This document shows positions 42,687-52,450 of a stretch of 64,000 nt of DNA, one piece after another. The translations under genes were made by a program, and so were the position numbers. The notes under the pieces are model-generated. The model did not search any database and had not been told where the DNA came from. It saw only the letters and a list, made by a program, of their open reading frames with translations. The stretch's first letter is position 1. Each line of letters starts with the position of its first letter. The stretch is from contig NZ_BANS01000022.1 in the NCBI RefSeq assembly GCF_000332995.1, positions 1 to 64,000 on the forward strand, given 5' to 3'. The DNA is from Gordonia amicalis NBRC 100051 = JCM 11271. GTDB lineage: Bacteria; Actinomycetota; Actinomycetes; Mycobacteriales; Mycobacteriaceae.

Positions 42687-43355
42687 ATGTCTGAGCGAGT
42701 CTTCTCCGACCGGGTGGCGGCGGGACGAGCCCTGGGTGAGCGGGTCGCCGAGGTACTGCGGGCACGCCCCGACACCCGCACGGCGAGGCCGGTGGTGATC
42801 GGACTGGCCCGCGGCGGTGTGCCGGTGGCACGCGAGGTCGCCGATGCGGTCGACGGCGATCTCGACGCCCTGGTGGTACGCAAGATCGGGGCACCGGGGC
42901 ATGCGGAGTTCGCGATGGGGGCCCTCACCGCCGGCCATCTGGTGGTCAACGACGACATGCCCCGGCGACTCGGGGTGTCGAGCGCCCAGTTCGACGCGGC
43001 CGCCGACCGGGAACGCCGCATCCTGCACGACCGCGAAGCGCTCTACCGCAGCGGCCGGCCGCCGGTCGAGGTCGAAGATCGGGTCGTGGTGCTGGTCGAC
43101 GACGGCCTCGCCACCGGCTCCACGATGGCGGTGGCCATCGACGCGCTGGACGCGGCCGGCGCGTCGCGGCTGATCGTGGCCGTGCCCACGGCACCGTCGG
43201 ATTCGGTCGGCCGGCTCATCGACCGCGGGGTCGACGAGGTCGTCGTGCTGACCATGCCCGAACCGTTCGAGGCGGTCGGACTCTCCTACGAGGACTTCAG
43301 TCAGGTCGACGACGATGAGGTGATCGCATGTCTGGATCGCGATCACCGGCCTTGA
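42687..43355 (+). CDS. phosphoribosyltransferase-domain protein
   Basis: A 222-aa type I PRTase fold. The PRPP loop is VVVLVDDGLATGSTM near residue 130, preceded by VIGLARGGVPVAREVA and VRKIGAPGHAEFAMGA, which form the pyrophosphate and hood regions. This subgroup (COG1926) is often found beside dienelactone-hydrolase or erythromycin-esterase genes and has no proven substrate. It could salvage a base or act as a regulator. The last 59 bp overlap the convergent LAL gene. Confidence 0.85.
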   Translation: MSERVFSDRVAAGRALGERVAEVLRARPDTRTARPVVIGLARGGVPVAREVADAVDGDLDALVVRKIGAPGHAEFAMGALTAGHLVVNDDMPRRLGVSSAQFDAAADRERRILHDREALYRSGRPPVEVEDRVVVLVDDGLATGSTMAVAIDALDAAGASRLIVAVPTAPSDSVGRLIDRGVDEVVVLTMPEPFEAVGLSYEDFSQVDDDEVIACLDRDHRP

Positions 43356-45936
43356 GCAACAACCTGGCGATGCCCTCACGATCGGTGACGTCCAGTTTGG
43401 TGGACGCACGGTAGAGGTGGCCCTCGACGGTGCGTACCGAGACCGTGAGCCGTTGCGCGATCTCCTTGTTGGACAGTCCTGCCGCAACGAGATTCGCGAT
43501 CTCGCGTTCACGCGCGGTCAACGGGAGCGGTTGTGCCGCGGCGATCAGTGCGGGCGTGCGCAGTCCGCCGCACTCCGACGCGAGTCGATTGGCCGACGCC
43601 GCCGAGGCCACGGTCGCCGACCGTGCGCCCGCCGCGTCGTGCAGAACACTCGCCTGCGCGGCCGCGTCGGCTGCCGACAGCCGCACGCCCAGTGCCTCCA
43701 GATCGGCTGAGCACAAGTCGAGTTCGACCGCGTCGCCGGCGGCGAGAGCGGTTGCGTGCCGGGCGTAGAGCGGCGCCAGCGGACCGTCGACCAGTCCCGC
43801 GAGTTCGGTGAGACGCTCGGCGACGCCGGCATCGCCGAACCGGGCCGCAGAGTGCAGTGCCTCCGCCTCGACGGCGAATTGTCCCGACTCCCTTGCTTCT
43901 TCCGCTGTCCGGTGAACCAGCGCGACGGCTCGTGAGATGGTTCCGGCGGCCCCCGACTGCCAGGCCTCGGCGATGTCGAGCATCGGACCGAAGATCGCGA
44001 CGTGCTTGCCGTACCGCGCCCGGGCCTTCTCCAGGACCTCGGCGGCACGGTCGGCCTGACCGAGCGCACTCAGCGCCTGGATCAGGAAGATGTGAGCCGG
44101 GAAGTTCCACGACTCGGAGAACTTCCCGCTGTCCAGGATCGCGAGGGTCTGCTCCATCCGCCGGGTCACGGAGACACATGCACCGCGCGAGAGCTCCACG
44201 GCGGCAACGAGAATCTCCGACATCGCCCAGCCCAGGTACTGCGCGGTCTGCGCGGCCGTCATGAACCGCCCGGCCGCCGCATCCGCGTCGTCGAGCCGAC
44301 CGGTCAGCGTGAGGGCGAGGATCTCGCCGAAGCCGGTCGGGAATCGGAGCAGACCATCGACCTCCACCTCCCGGGAGTGCGCGGCGAGGGCCTCGACCTC
44401 GTTCCCGCAGCCCGCGACCGCCCTGGCGAGACTGCCGCCGAACACCGCCCATTCGATCGCCCAGGGCAGCTTCCGCTTCTCGGCGAAGACGCTGTCCGAG
44501 AGCGAGATCGCCTCACCGATGCGGTTCTCGAACAGCGCGCATGCCGAGGCGATACCGGTGACGATCGGGACGAGCGCCGGCCGCATGTCCCGCGTGCGCA
44601 GCATCTGCAGGATCTCGTCGGCGCGGTCGGCGTCGCCCAGCGCCCAGAAGGCGTTGCCGATTCTCAGGTTCCCCCACAGCAGGAGTTCTCCCTCGTCGAG
44701 ATCGCCCGGCGAGAACCCCGAGAGGATCTCCTCGGCCTCGTCGGGATGGCCCTGCCACATCCGGGCGCGGGCAAGCAGTTCGGCGACGTCGACCCCGGCG
44801 CCCTCGTCCAGGGCCGCCCGCGCGAACCGTTCGCCGAGCGAGGTCTGCGCGAGTTTCAGGGCATCACTCGCCGCGGTCCGGACGAGCGACAGGTCGATGT
44901 CGACGTCGCTCTCGATGGCGAGGTCGGCGAGCCTGATCCGCTCGGCAGGGGTGTTGGTGGGACGCGACCTCAGCGCCGCGACGAGGTTGCCGCGCAGACG
45001 CCGTGACGACACCAGGCCGAGCCGGCGGCGGATCACCTCACCGAACAACGGATGGAGGAAGGCCACATCCAGTCGGCGACCGTCCCGCGTGATGCGGACG
45101 AGTCCGGCGATCTCGGCCTCCTCGACCGCCTCCTCGCCGGCGAGTTCGGCCAGCACGTCGATGTCGAGCGGTTCGCACAGGCTCAGGTACTTGAGCGCGT
45201 TGAGAACCGAGGCGTCCAGTTGTTCGATGCGTCCCTCGAGCAACGATGCGAGTTCGGAGGTGATCGCGGCGCGCCCGCGCAACTGCCAGACCCCGTTGAC
45301 CTGTCGCAGCGTGTTCGCCTCCCGGGCACCGTCCACGAGATGCCTCAGGAACAGTGCGTTCCCACCGGACGCCTCCCACATCTGGGTGGCCGAATGTTCC
45401 TCCAGCTGCCCGCCGAGGACCGATTCGATCAGCTCGACACACTGCTCTTTGGTGAACGGCGACAACGTGATACGGGTGAGGTGGTTGTCCTTCCACAGCG
45501 ACGTCACGGCATCGGGCACCGCTTCACCGCTACGGACGGTCGCCACGATGTGCACCGCCCGATCGATCGCGAGCTGGTGCAGCAGGGTCGCGGACAACTC
45601 GTCGAGCAGGTGCGCATCGTCGACGCCGATGACGACGTCACCGTCGGCGAGCAGTGACTCCCGGGCTGCCGCCAGATAGCTGACCGGATCGCTCGACGTC
45701 GCGGGTCCGACGAGATGGGCGAAGACCCCCAGCGGAATCGATCGCGCCGACTCCGTCCCGGCCACCCACCGCACGCCGGTCGGCAGTTCGGCGGTGGCAT
45801 GCCGGGCGAGGGTGGTCTTGCCCACCCCCGAATCGCCGGTGAGCACGACTCCGCATCCGCTCGTCTTCCCACTGAGCGCAGCGAGGATCGTGCGGAATTC
45901 GCGCTCGCGCTCGACCAGCGGCCACGTGGTGGACAT
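43297..45936 (-). CDS. large ATP-binding LuxR-type regulator (LAL/MalT-like)
   Basis: An 879-aa STAND regulator. The AAA-like NTPase starts ERERE, then Walker A VVLTGDSGVGKTTLARH near residue 35 and a Walker B-like VVIGVDDAHLLD near 105. A long alpha-helical, TPR-like sensor of ~500 residues follows (EEILSGFSPGDLDEGELLLWGN, HIFLIQALSALGQADRAAEVLEKARARYG). The C-terminal LuxR HTH is LTAREREIANLVAAGLSNKEIAQRL. The inducer is unknown. It starts at ATG 45936, 8 nt after a TAAAAT box. Its 3' end overlaps the convergent PRTase operon, which could give antisense interference. Confidence 0.88.
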   Translation of the reverse strand: MSTTWPLVEREREFRTILAALSGKTSGCGVVLTGDSGVGKTTLARHATAELPTGVRWVAGTESARSIPLGVFAHLVGPATSSDPVSYLAAARESLLADGDVVIGVDDAHLLDELSATLLHQLAIDRAVHIVATVRSGEAVPDAVTSLWKDNHLTRITLSPFTKEQCVELIESVLGGQLEEHSATQMWEASGGNALFLRHLVDGAREANTLRQVNGVWQLRGRAAITSELASLLEGRIEQLDASVLNALKYLSLCEPLDIDVLAELAGEEAVEEAEIAGLVRITRDGRRLDVAFLHPLFGEVIRRRLGLVSSRRLRGNLVAALRSRPTNTPAERIRLADLAIESDVDIDLSLVRTAASDALKLAQTSLGERFARAALDEGAGVDVAELLARARMWQGHPDEAEEILSGFSPGDLDEGELLLWGNLRIGNAFWALGDADRADEILQMLRTRDMRPALVPIVTGIASACALFENRIGEAISLSDSVFAEKRKLPWAIEWAVFGGSLARAVAGCGNEVEALAAHSREVEVDGLLRFPTGFGEILALTLTGRLDDADAAAGRFMTAAQTAQYLGWAMSEILVAAVELSRGACVSVTRRMEQTLAILDSGKFSESWNFPAHIFLIQALSALGQADRAAEVLEKARARYGKHVAIFGPMLDIAEAWQSGAAGTISRAVALVHRTAEEARESGQFAVEAEALHSAARFGDAGVAERLTELAGLVDGPLAPLYARHATALAAGDAVELDLCSADLEALGVRLSAADAAAQASVLHDAAGARSATVASAASANRLASECGGLRTPALIAAAQPLPLTAREREIANLVAAGLSNKEIAQRLTVSVRTVEGHLYRASTKLDVTDREGIARLLLKAGDRDPDMRSPHRRRPD

Positions 45937-45944
45937 GACAGGGG

Positions 45945-45950
45945 ATTTTA
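45945..45950 (-). promoter_or_regulatory. -10 box TAAAAT for the LAL gene
   Basis: It is an AT-only hexamer in GC-rich sequence, 8 nt upstream of ATG 45936, with no ribosome-binding site. Confidence 0.5.
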
Positions 45951-46065
45951 GTCCGCACCGGAGCTCCGCGTGCTCTGACGAATCGTCATGGACATGTCAG
46001 CAGGACGCGCAATGCCATGTTCCCGCCGCGCTTGTGGCGGACGGTGGGGCCGTCAAGTCCGCGAA

Positions 46066-46824
46066 TCACGCATCCCGGGCATTGGTCACGATGATCGCGA
46101 TCGACAAGAGGATCGCGGTGAACGTGGCGAAGTACACCAGCGAGCCAAGGGCATTCCAGTGAAAGGTGTCGTTCCCACCGGACAGGAAGTTCCACCCGTT
46201 GAGGAAGGGCAGGAACGGCGTGATGTTCTCACCGATGCGCGGGAGCACCGAGAGGATGCGTTCGAACGCGAACATCCAGCCCAACACGATGGCCACCGCG
46301 CCGGCGGAATGCCGGACCAGCGCACCCACCGCGAGCCCGATCAGCGCACACAGCATCGCGAACACCGGCGTGCCCCAGAGCTGTCGTACGGTGTCCGGCC
46401 CACCGAGCGCGATGCCGTTGCCGGTGAGCGCCTGCCCCAGGACCACCCCGAGGAGACCCACGACCGCTGCCACCACGAAAGTGAGACCGCCGAACACCAC
46501 GGTCTTCGCGAGAATCACCAGCGGCCGTCGGGGGGTCGCGGCGAAAGTCGTTCGGATGGTGCCGAATCGGTATTCGGTGGTGACACCGAGGACGGCCATG
46601 ATCGCGAAGATCGCCACGCCGAACTGGTTCACGCCGACCAGATAGTCGATGGTCCGGGTGTCGACCGACGCGGGGTCGGCATAACCACCGGACAGCAGCC
46701 AACCGAGCAGCGCCGCAACGCCGATGCCGAACACGACCACCATCGCCAGGCACCAGTACGGGGACCGGGTGCTCGTCAGTTTGATGCGTTCGGCGTCGAT
46801 CGCCGCAAGCGCCGGGCCGATCAT
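46066..46824 (-). CDS. ABC-2-type exporter permease
   Basis: A 252-aa membrane protein with six hydrophobic segments after an N-terminal amphipathic stretch (IDAERIKLTSTRSPYW), the usual ABC-2 elbow helix. Helix-loop VLGVTTEYRFGTIRTTFAATPRR is the conserved EYRxGTxRxT element of actinobacterial ABC-2 permeases. It overlaps the ATPase gene by 4 bp. The exported substrate may be a peptide, antibiotic or lipid; nothing narrows it down. Confidence 0.85.
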   Translation of the reverse strand: MIGPALAAIDAERIKLTSTRSPYWCLAMVVVFGIGVAALLGWLLSGGYADPASVDTRTIDYLVGVNQFGVAIFAIMAVLGVTTEYRFGTIRTTFAATPRRPLVILAKTVVFGGLTFVVAAVVGLLGVVLGQALTGNGIALGGPDTVRQLWGTPVFAMLCALIGLAVGALVRHSAGAVAIVLGWMFAFERILSVLPRIGENITPFLPFLNGWNFLSGGNDTFHWNALGSLVYFATFTAILLSIAIIVTNARDA

Positions 46825-47789
46825 CGCCGACCCCCTTCCGGAGTGGGAGAACCGGATTCGACGGGCCGGAAACCGTCGCCCCCGTGATAGTCGACGGCGT
46901 GTGCGGTCATCGACATGAACACCTCCTCCAGCGAGGCCGACTCGGCGGCGAGTTCGTGCAGCGTCACACCGGTCGCCGCCGCGATGTCACCGACCCGGTC
47001 GGTCGTCGTGTCGGGCACCCGCATCACCGGCCGCCCCTGGGCGTCGGGCGCACCCGGTGCCGGCGCGAGTCCGGCCTCCACCAAGGCGGTGTGCAACCTC
47101 TCGAGTTCGGGTCCGCGCACCCGCACCGACTGCCGTGCCCTTCCGGTGAACTCGCCGACCGAACAGTCGGCGATCAGTCGTCCACGCCCGATGACCACGA
47201 GATGGTCTGCGGTGAGCGACATCTCGGTCAGCAGGTGGCTGGAGACGAGTACGGTGCGTCCTTCAGCGGCCAACTGCCGCATGAACCCGCGTATCCAGAC
47301 GATGCCCTCGGGATCGAGCCCGTTGACCGGTTCGTCGAACAGCAGGGTGTGCGGGTCGCCCAGGAGCGCACCGGCCAGTCCGAGCCGCTGCGACATGCCG
47401 AGTGAGAATCCGCCGGCCCGTTTGCGGGCCACCGACGTCAGTCCGACCGTCTCGAGCACCTCGTCCACCCGGGACACCGGAATCCGGTTGCTCGCCGCGA
47501 GCCACCGCAGATGTGACCGCGCGGTGCGGTTGGGGTGAACCCAGTGTGCGTCGAGCAACGCACCGACCTGACGGAGCGGATGGTCGAGGTCGCGGTACTG
47601 CACGCCGTTGATGGTCGCGGTCCCCGAAGTGGGGCGGTCGAGACCCAGCATCATGCGCATCGTCGTCGACTTACCCGCGCCGTTGGGCCCCAGAAAGCCG
47701 GTGATCCGTCCCGGGTTCACCTCGAACGTGAGATCGTCGACCGCGCGCTGACTCCCGAAGTCCTTGGTCAGATTCGTTACCCGCAACAC
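46821..47789 (-). CDS. ABC exporter ATPase (CcmA/DrrA type)
   Basis: A 322-aa ATPase. Walker A is GPNGAGKSTTMRM near residue 38, the signature FSLGMSQRLGLAGAL, Walker B HTLLFDEPVNGLDPEG and the switch His VLVSSHLL. The C-terminal ~100 residues form the DrrA-like accessory domain. The start GTG at 47789 sits 6 nt after a TATGGT box. It forms a two-gene exporter with the permease at 46066. Confidence 0.88.
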   Translation of the reverse strand: MLRVTNLTKDFGSQRAVDDLTFEVNPGRITGFLGPNGAGKSTTMRMMLGLDRPTSGTATINGVQYRDLDHPLRQVGALLDAHWVHPNRTARSHLRWLAASNRIPVSRVDEVLETVGLTSVARKRAGGFSLGMSQRLGLAGALLGDPHTLLFDEPVNGLDPEGIVWIRGFMRQLAAEGRTVLVSSHLLTEMSLTADHLVVIGRGRLIADCSVGEFTGRARQSVRVRGPELERLHTALVEAGLAPAPGAPDAQGRPVMRVPDTTTDRVGDIAAATGVTLHELAAESASLEEVFMSMTAHAVDYHGGDGFRPVESGSPTPEGGRR

Positions 47790-47795
47790 GACACG

Positions 47796-47801
47796 ACCAT
47801 A
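47796..47801 (-). promoter_or_regulatory. -10 box TATGGT for the ABC exporter
   Basis: It ends 6 nt before GTG 47789. There is no Shine-Dalgarno, consistent with a leaderless start. Confidence 0.5.
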
Positions 47802-47853
47802 GCCGCCCGCCCTTCGAGCGGGATGGCTCCTCTCGCCGAGAACTCGATTCGGG

Positions 47854-48870
<1,017 letters not shown>

Positions 48871-48874
<4 letters not shown>

Positions 48875-49947
48875 GCTCCTTCCAGAATTCCCAGCACATT
48901 GTCCGCAGTGCCCGGCGCGAGGACGATGCCGTTGCGCCCGTGTCCGGTCGCGACCACCGTGCGGTCGTCGACCCGCTTCACGATCGGTAACCCGTCGGCG
49001 GTGCACGGCCTCAGTCCGGCACCCGCCTCCACCAGCTCGTAGGTGCGCAGACCCGGCATCACCTCGATGGCGTCCGCGAGCAGATCGGCGACCCCACCCG
49101 CCTGCGGGGTGCGGTCACCGAAACCGCCGGCCTCGTATTGCGTTGCGCCGACCACGATCCCGTCCTCGCGCGGCACCAGGTACACCGCTCGGCCGTGGAG
49201 CCGGGCACGGACCACGTGCCCAGGCGGCGGCACCGACCACCGCGTCCGGCGCAGTCTCAGGATCTCCCCTTTCGCCGCGTGGAGCGGCACGTCGGGAAGC
49301 AGTTCCGCCGTGCCGAGTCCGGCGGCGACAAGGATCTGGTCCCGCGGGCCGGCATGGTCGTGGACGTCGGCCAGGCTGCCCACCCGCGCCTCGGTGAACC
49401 GCACCCCCGCGGCGGCCCCTGCGCTGCGCAGGGTCGCCAGCAGACGACGGTTGTCGATCGACCACTCGCCCACCGCCCGGTAGCCACCGACGAGCCGCGA
49501 ACTCAACGACGGCTCCAGCGAACGGATCTCGCGACCCGTGACCGTGCTGAGTGTGGCGTCGGTCCGCGGTTGTTCGGCCCAGACGAAGTCCGCGAGATGC
49601 TGCAGGTACTCGGCGTCGGCGGCGGACGCGGCGACGAACAGGGAATCAGTGGCCGTGACGATCGCGGGGTCGCCGAGACGCTTCACCAGCGTCGGCCAGC
49701 GCCGCACCGACTCTACCGACATCGCGAGCGCCGCTTCTTCACCCGGATGCCCCTCGCCGAGCGAACCGAGCATGCCGCCCGCCACCCACGACGCCCGCTC
49801 CTCGTGCCCGGCGTCGACGACGCGGACCTGCCAGCCCGCATCTGCGGCAGCGAGCGCACAGGTCAGACCGATCACGCCACCGCCGACGACGGTCAGCGCA
49901 CGGTCGGGCTGCTCCGGGTGGGGTTGTTCCTCGACAACATGGCTCAC
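48871..49947 (-). CDS. thiO: glycine oxidase ThiO
   Basis: A 358-aa FAD-dependent amine oxidase that turns glycine into the imine needed by Thi[31 protein letters not shown] is the FAD-binding beta-alpha-beta. [21 protein letters not shown] and [18 protein letters not shown] (second FAD contact) follow in order. The GTG start at 49947 is the only in-frame start, and its AAGGAAGG ribosome-binding site forms the 3' edge of the riboswitch. It is the first gene of the thiamine operon. Confidence 0.93.
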
Positions 49948-49956
49948 GCCAGATCA

Positions 49957-50046
49957 CCTTCCTTCGCCGGAATGACCCGGATCAGGTTCGACGGTCAGCG
50001 GAGGGTCCGCACTCTCAGCCCGGCCGGTCCGGGCTCCCGTGTGTTC
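49957..50046 (-). ncRNA. TPP riboswitch controlling thiOSG
   Basis: Read on the minus strand, it starts ACACGGGAGCCC and continues with the GGGCTGAGAGTGCGGACC pyrimidine-binding core. The CCGTCGAACCTGATCCGGG pyrophosphate arm and CGGCGAAGGAAGG close it. All hallmark TPP (THI element) segments are present. The final AAGGAAGG is the thiO ribosome-binding site, so control is probably at translation initiation. Confidence 0.95.
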
Positions 50047-50084
50047 TCGCGGTCCACCCTACGCCCGGCCCGCACCGGCGCGGC

Positions 50085-50090
50085 TAGCCT
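50085..50090 (+). promoter_or_regulatory. -10 box TAGCCT for thiE
   Basis: It ends 7 nt before GTG 50098, with no Shine-Dalgarno. thiE is therefore probably leaderless and outside riboswitch control. Confidence 0.55.
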
Positions 50091-50097
50091 GGTCGCC

Positions 50098-50799
50098 GTG
50101 ACGACTGCCCCCGAATCGCGTGCTCGCGAACTGCGCCGCCGCCTGGACTCCGCCCGGCTCTACCTGTGCACCGACGCGCGGCGTGAACGCGGCGACCTGC
50201 TCGAGGTCGTGAACGCCGCCCTCGCCGGCGGCGTCGACATCGTGCAGCTTCGCGACAAGGGGTCACCCGGGGAGAAGAAGTTCGGCACTCTCGAAGCCCG
50301 CGAGGAGCTCGAGATCCTCGCCGCGATGCGGGACGTCGTCGACGCCCACGGCGCATTGCTCGCGGTCAACGACCGCGCGGACATCGCCGCACTGTCCGGC
50401 GCCGACGTCCTCCATGTCGGACAGGGTGACCTGCCGCCACGGGTCGCGCGCCGGATCGTCGGCCCCGAGACGATCGTCGGTGCATCCACCCACGACCCCG
50501 GGCAGGCTGCAGCAGCCGCCGCCGACCCCGACGTCGACTACTTCTGCGTCGGCCCGTGCTGGACCACCCCCACCAAACCGGGTCGGACCGCCGCCGGGCT
50601 CGATCTGGTGACGACGACCGCCGCGGCGATGTCCGAACCCGGGACTCCGGACAAGCCGTGGTTCGCGATCGGCGGCATCGATGCTCCGCGGGTGCCGGAG
50701 GTGACCGCCGCCGGAGCGCGCCGCATCGTCGTGGTGCGGGCGATCACGGCCGCCGCCGACCCTGCTGCGGCGGCCGCGGAGCTCGTCGCACGGCTGTAG
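50098..50799 (+). CDS. thiE: thiamine-phosphate synthase ThiE
   Basis: A 233-aa TIM-barrel enzyme that joins hydroxymethylpyrimidine pyrophosphate to thiazole phosphate. [52 protein letters not shown] and [13 protein letters not shown] are the successive substrate and pyrophosphate loops, all intact. [26 protein letters not shown] closes the barrel. It diverges from thiO, as in mycobacteria, but starts from its own leaderless promoter within 60 bp of the riboswitch end. Confidence 0.95.
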   Translation: MTTAPESRARELRRRLDSARLYLCTDARRERGDLLEVVNAALAGGVDIVQLRDKGSPGEKKFGTLEAREELEILAAMRDVVDAHGALLAVNDRADIAALSGADVLHVGQGDLPPRVARRIVGPETIVGASTHDPGQAAAAAADPDVDYFCVGPCWTTPTKPGRTAAGLDLVTTTAAAMSEPGTPDKPWFAIGGIDAPRVPEVTAAGARRIVVVRAITAAADPAAAAAELVARL

Positions 50800-50805
50800 C
50801 GCCCG

Positions 50806-50931
50806 GGTCCGGAAATCCGCCCCGAGAAACCGCCCCGGAAAAGCACCCTCCGGGGCGGCGCCACGTGCGTATCGTCACCGGTCACGCTCTGGAGGGCGTA
50901 CTCCGGGGGTCGATTTCAGGGGCGGATCACC
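50806..50931. repeat. interspersed inverted-repeat element (family 2), copy B
   Basis: The left arm (TCCGGAAATCCGCCCCGAGA, continuing GCACCCTCC) pairs imperfectly over ~35 bp with the right arm (GGAGGGCGTACTCCGGGGGT, continuing TTTCAGGGGCGGA). It shares its arm motifs with the element at 25636-25772. It follows the thiE stop by 7 nt and may terminate it. Confidence 0.5.
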
Positions 50932-50982
50932 GGGGCAGATCTCAGTGGTGAAAATCCATTTGCCGCACTCACCACAGAGGTC

Positions 50983-50988
50983 TAGGCT
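50983..50988 (+). promoter_or_regulatory. -10 box TAGGCT for the leader transcript
   Basis: It lies 9 nt upstream of the leader ATG at 50998, so the leader ORF begins almost at the RNA 5' end. Confidence 0.45.
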
Positions 50989-50997
50989 GGACCGATC

Positions 50998-51045
50998 ATG
51001 ATGTGCATCAAGCGCGCGCTCGTAACCCGCCGCAGCGGGGTCTGA
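50998..51045 (+). CDS. 15-codon leader peptide
   Basis: The ORF reads MMCIKRALVTRRSGV and stops at 51045, inside a strong hairpin: 51025-51042 pairs with 51054-51070. A -10 box sits just upstream. A short ORF whose end is part of a stem is the layout of translation-coupled attenuators. It precedes the LeuA-regulatory-domain gene, and the stem resembles structured leaders known upstream of actinobacterial leuA. It has only one Leu codon, so simple Leu-codon stalling is not obvious. Confidence 0.5.
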   Translation: MMCIKRALVTRRSGV

Positions 51046-51070
51046 TTCTGACCGACCCCCCGCTGCGGGT
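51025..51070 (+). promoter_or_regulatory. leader hairpin (attenuator-like)
   Basis: ACCCGCCGCAGCGGGGTC pairs with GACCCCCCGCTGCGGGT across an 11-nt loop. The left arm overlaps the last codons and stop region of the leader ORF. No T-tract follows, so it may act on translation or in a pseudoknot rather than as a classical terminator. Confidence 0.6.
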
Positions 51071-51123
51071 CGGTTGCGCGCTCTTGTCGGTCATCTGTTC
51101 TTCGACCGAAATCGGCTTTCGAG

Positions 51124-51630
51124 ATGCATCCTCTTCATCTGCCTCACCCATCCTTCTCACGACACGGACACGCGACCGCGCCGTCGGCCGACCCCATCAC
51201 CGAACACTTCCGCCGTCCGCTGCCCGCGGGTATGCGCGAGGAGGTCATCGGGATGAGCTGGCAACGATTCACCGACGAATATGCGAGCGGCGGCACCATC
51301 CGGCTCGGATCGTGGTCGGTCGCACCGGCCCGTCAGGACCTCGTCGAATGCCGCGCGACCATCGCGATCGCCGATCGCATCATGTCGTGCAGCGCCGTCG
51401 CCGCCGGACCGCTCGGCGCGATGACCTCGATCCTCTACGACCTCGGCGCGCCGGTTCAGATCCTGCGACTGCACCAGCGCGAGATCGACGGCGCAATCGC
51501 CACGTTCCTGCTGTGCGAGAACAACGGCAGGCAGGCGTGGGCGTTCGGCGAGGGCAGCACCGGCGACGAGGCGAACATCGCGGCGCTGGTCTCCGGGGCC
51601 AACCGACTGCTCGGACCCGCTCCGAAGTGA
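51124..51630 (+). CDS. stand-alone LeuA-type regulatory (allosteric) domain
   Basis: Up to 168 aa. From about residue 44 it aligns by eye with the C-terminal part of 2-isopropylmalate synthase: the MSWQRFTDEYAS linker helix, RLGSWSV, then AGPLGAMTSILYDLGAPVQILRLHQ and NGRQAWAFGEGSTGDEANIAALVSGANRLLG. The catalytic TIM barrel is absent. A second start, ATG 51253, has a near-perfect AGGAGG 8 nt upstream and would give 125 aa containing the whole domain; the upstream PITEHFRRPLPAGMREE may still be coding. With a leuA-like leader in front, it could be a relic or a leucine-sensing partner of LeuA. Confidence 0.7.
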   Translation: MHPLHLPHPSFSRHGHATAPSADPITEHFRRPLPAGMREEVIGMSWQRFTDEYASGGTIRLGSWSVAPARQDLVECRATIAIADRIMSCSAVAAGPLGAMTSILYDLGAPVQILRLHQREIDGAIATFLLCENNGRQAWAFGEGSTGDEANIAALVSGANRLLGPAPK

Positions 51631-51645
51631 GCGGTGGGGTGCTCG

Positions 51646-52128
51646 CTACGCCTGCGGGTCGAGTGCCGCGATCCGCTCGCGCAGTGTAGGCCAGGCCAGG
51701 CCGAATGCCGGATGCAGCGGAAGCTGGTCGACGTGCTGTTCGGAGACCCAGCGCAGTTCCGTCGATTCGAAGTTGGCCACCGTCTGCACCGGTTCGTCGG
51801 TCTCGGCGATGACCGTCGTATAGGTCCATCCGCCGGGCGCTTCGTGGGTGACGACCGCGGCGAGAACCCGCAGTTCGTCGCCGCTGATGCCGGCTTCCTC
51901 CTCGGCCTCCCGGATCGCGGTGTCGATGGCGCCCTCGTGCGAGTCCCGGGCGCCGCCGGGCAGTGCCCAGGTACCACCCTGATGGGACCACGCGGCGCGA
52001 TGCTGGAGCAGGACGCCCGTCACGCCGTCGGCCAACGGCGCCCGGAGCAGCAGACCCGCTGCGCCGTGAACACCCCAATACCGTGAACCGTCGGGATCGA
52101 TCACCCAGCCGTCGCCGTCTCCGCGCAC
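51646..52128 (-). CDS. mutT3: Nudix hydrolase MutT3
   Basis: About 160 aa. The Nudix box GGARDSHEGAIDTAIREAEEEAGI region fits GX5EX7REUXEEXGU exactly. SHQGGTWALPGGARDSHEG and WTYTTVIAETDEP match mycobacterial MutT3, which hydrolyses damaged nucleotides such as 8-oxo-dGTP, and gene order (between thi genes and glnX) agrees. I chose GTG 52128 because AAGGAGG lies just upstream; the frame stays open to 52323, so a longer N-terminus is possible. It diverges from glnX. Confidence 0.85.
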   Translation of the reverse strand: MRGDGDGWVIDPDGSRYWGVHGAAGLLLRAPLADGVTGVLLQHRAAWSHQGGTWALPGGARDSHEGAIDTAIREAEEEAGISGDELRVLAAVVTHEAPGGWTYTTVIAETDEPVQTVANFESTELRWVSEQHVDQLPLHPAFGLAWPTLRERIAALDPQA

Positions 52129-52450
52129 CACACCTCCTTGCAGACCCGCCGAGCCGATCGCCGGATTCCTCCACCGTAAGTGAGACACGCGCGGCCTGCC
52201 AGGGCGATCCGCCGAATCAGTGAGAGGTATGGGCTCCGGCCCGACGACGGGCCGAGCCGTCGGCGCGCGACGTGCGACCGCGATGCCCGGAGGAACCCTC
52301 ACCGATGGCATAGGCTGAAACACGCACGACCCGGTGAGCGATGACCCCGTTGAGTCATTTCTTCAGACAGGTCGCGGGAGCCGGAACGGGGGCCGGCGAC
52401 CGAGCGGCCACACCGGAGACGATCCAGCGTTCGAGAAGGGGATCAGCTAG

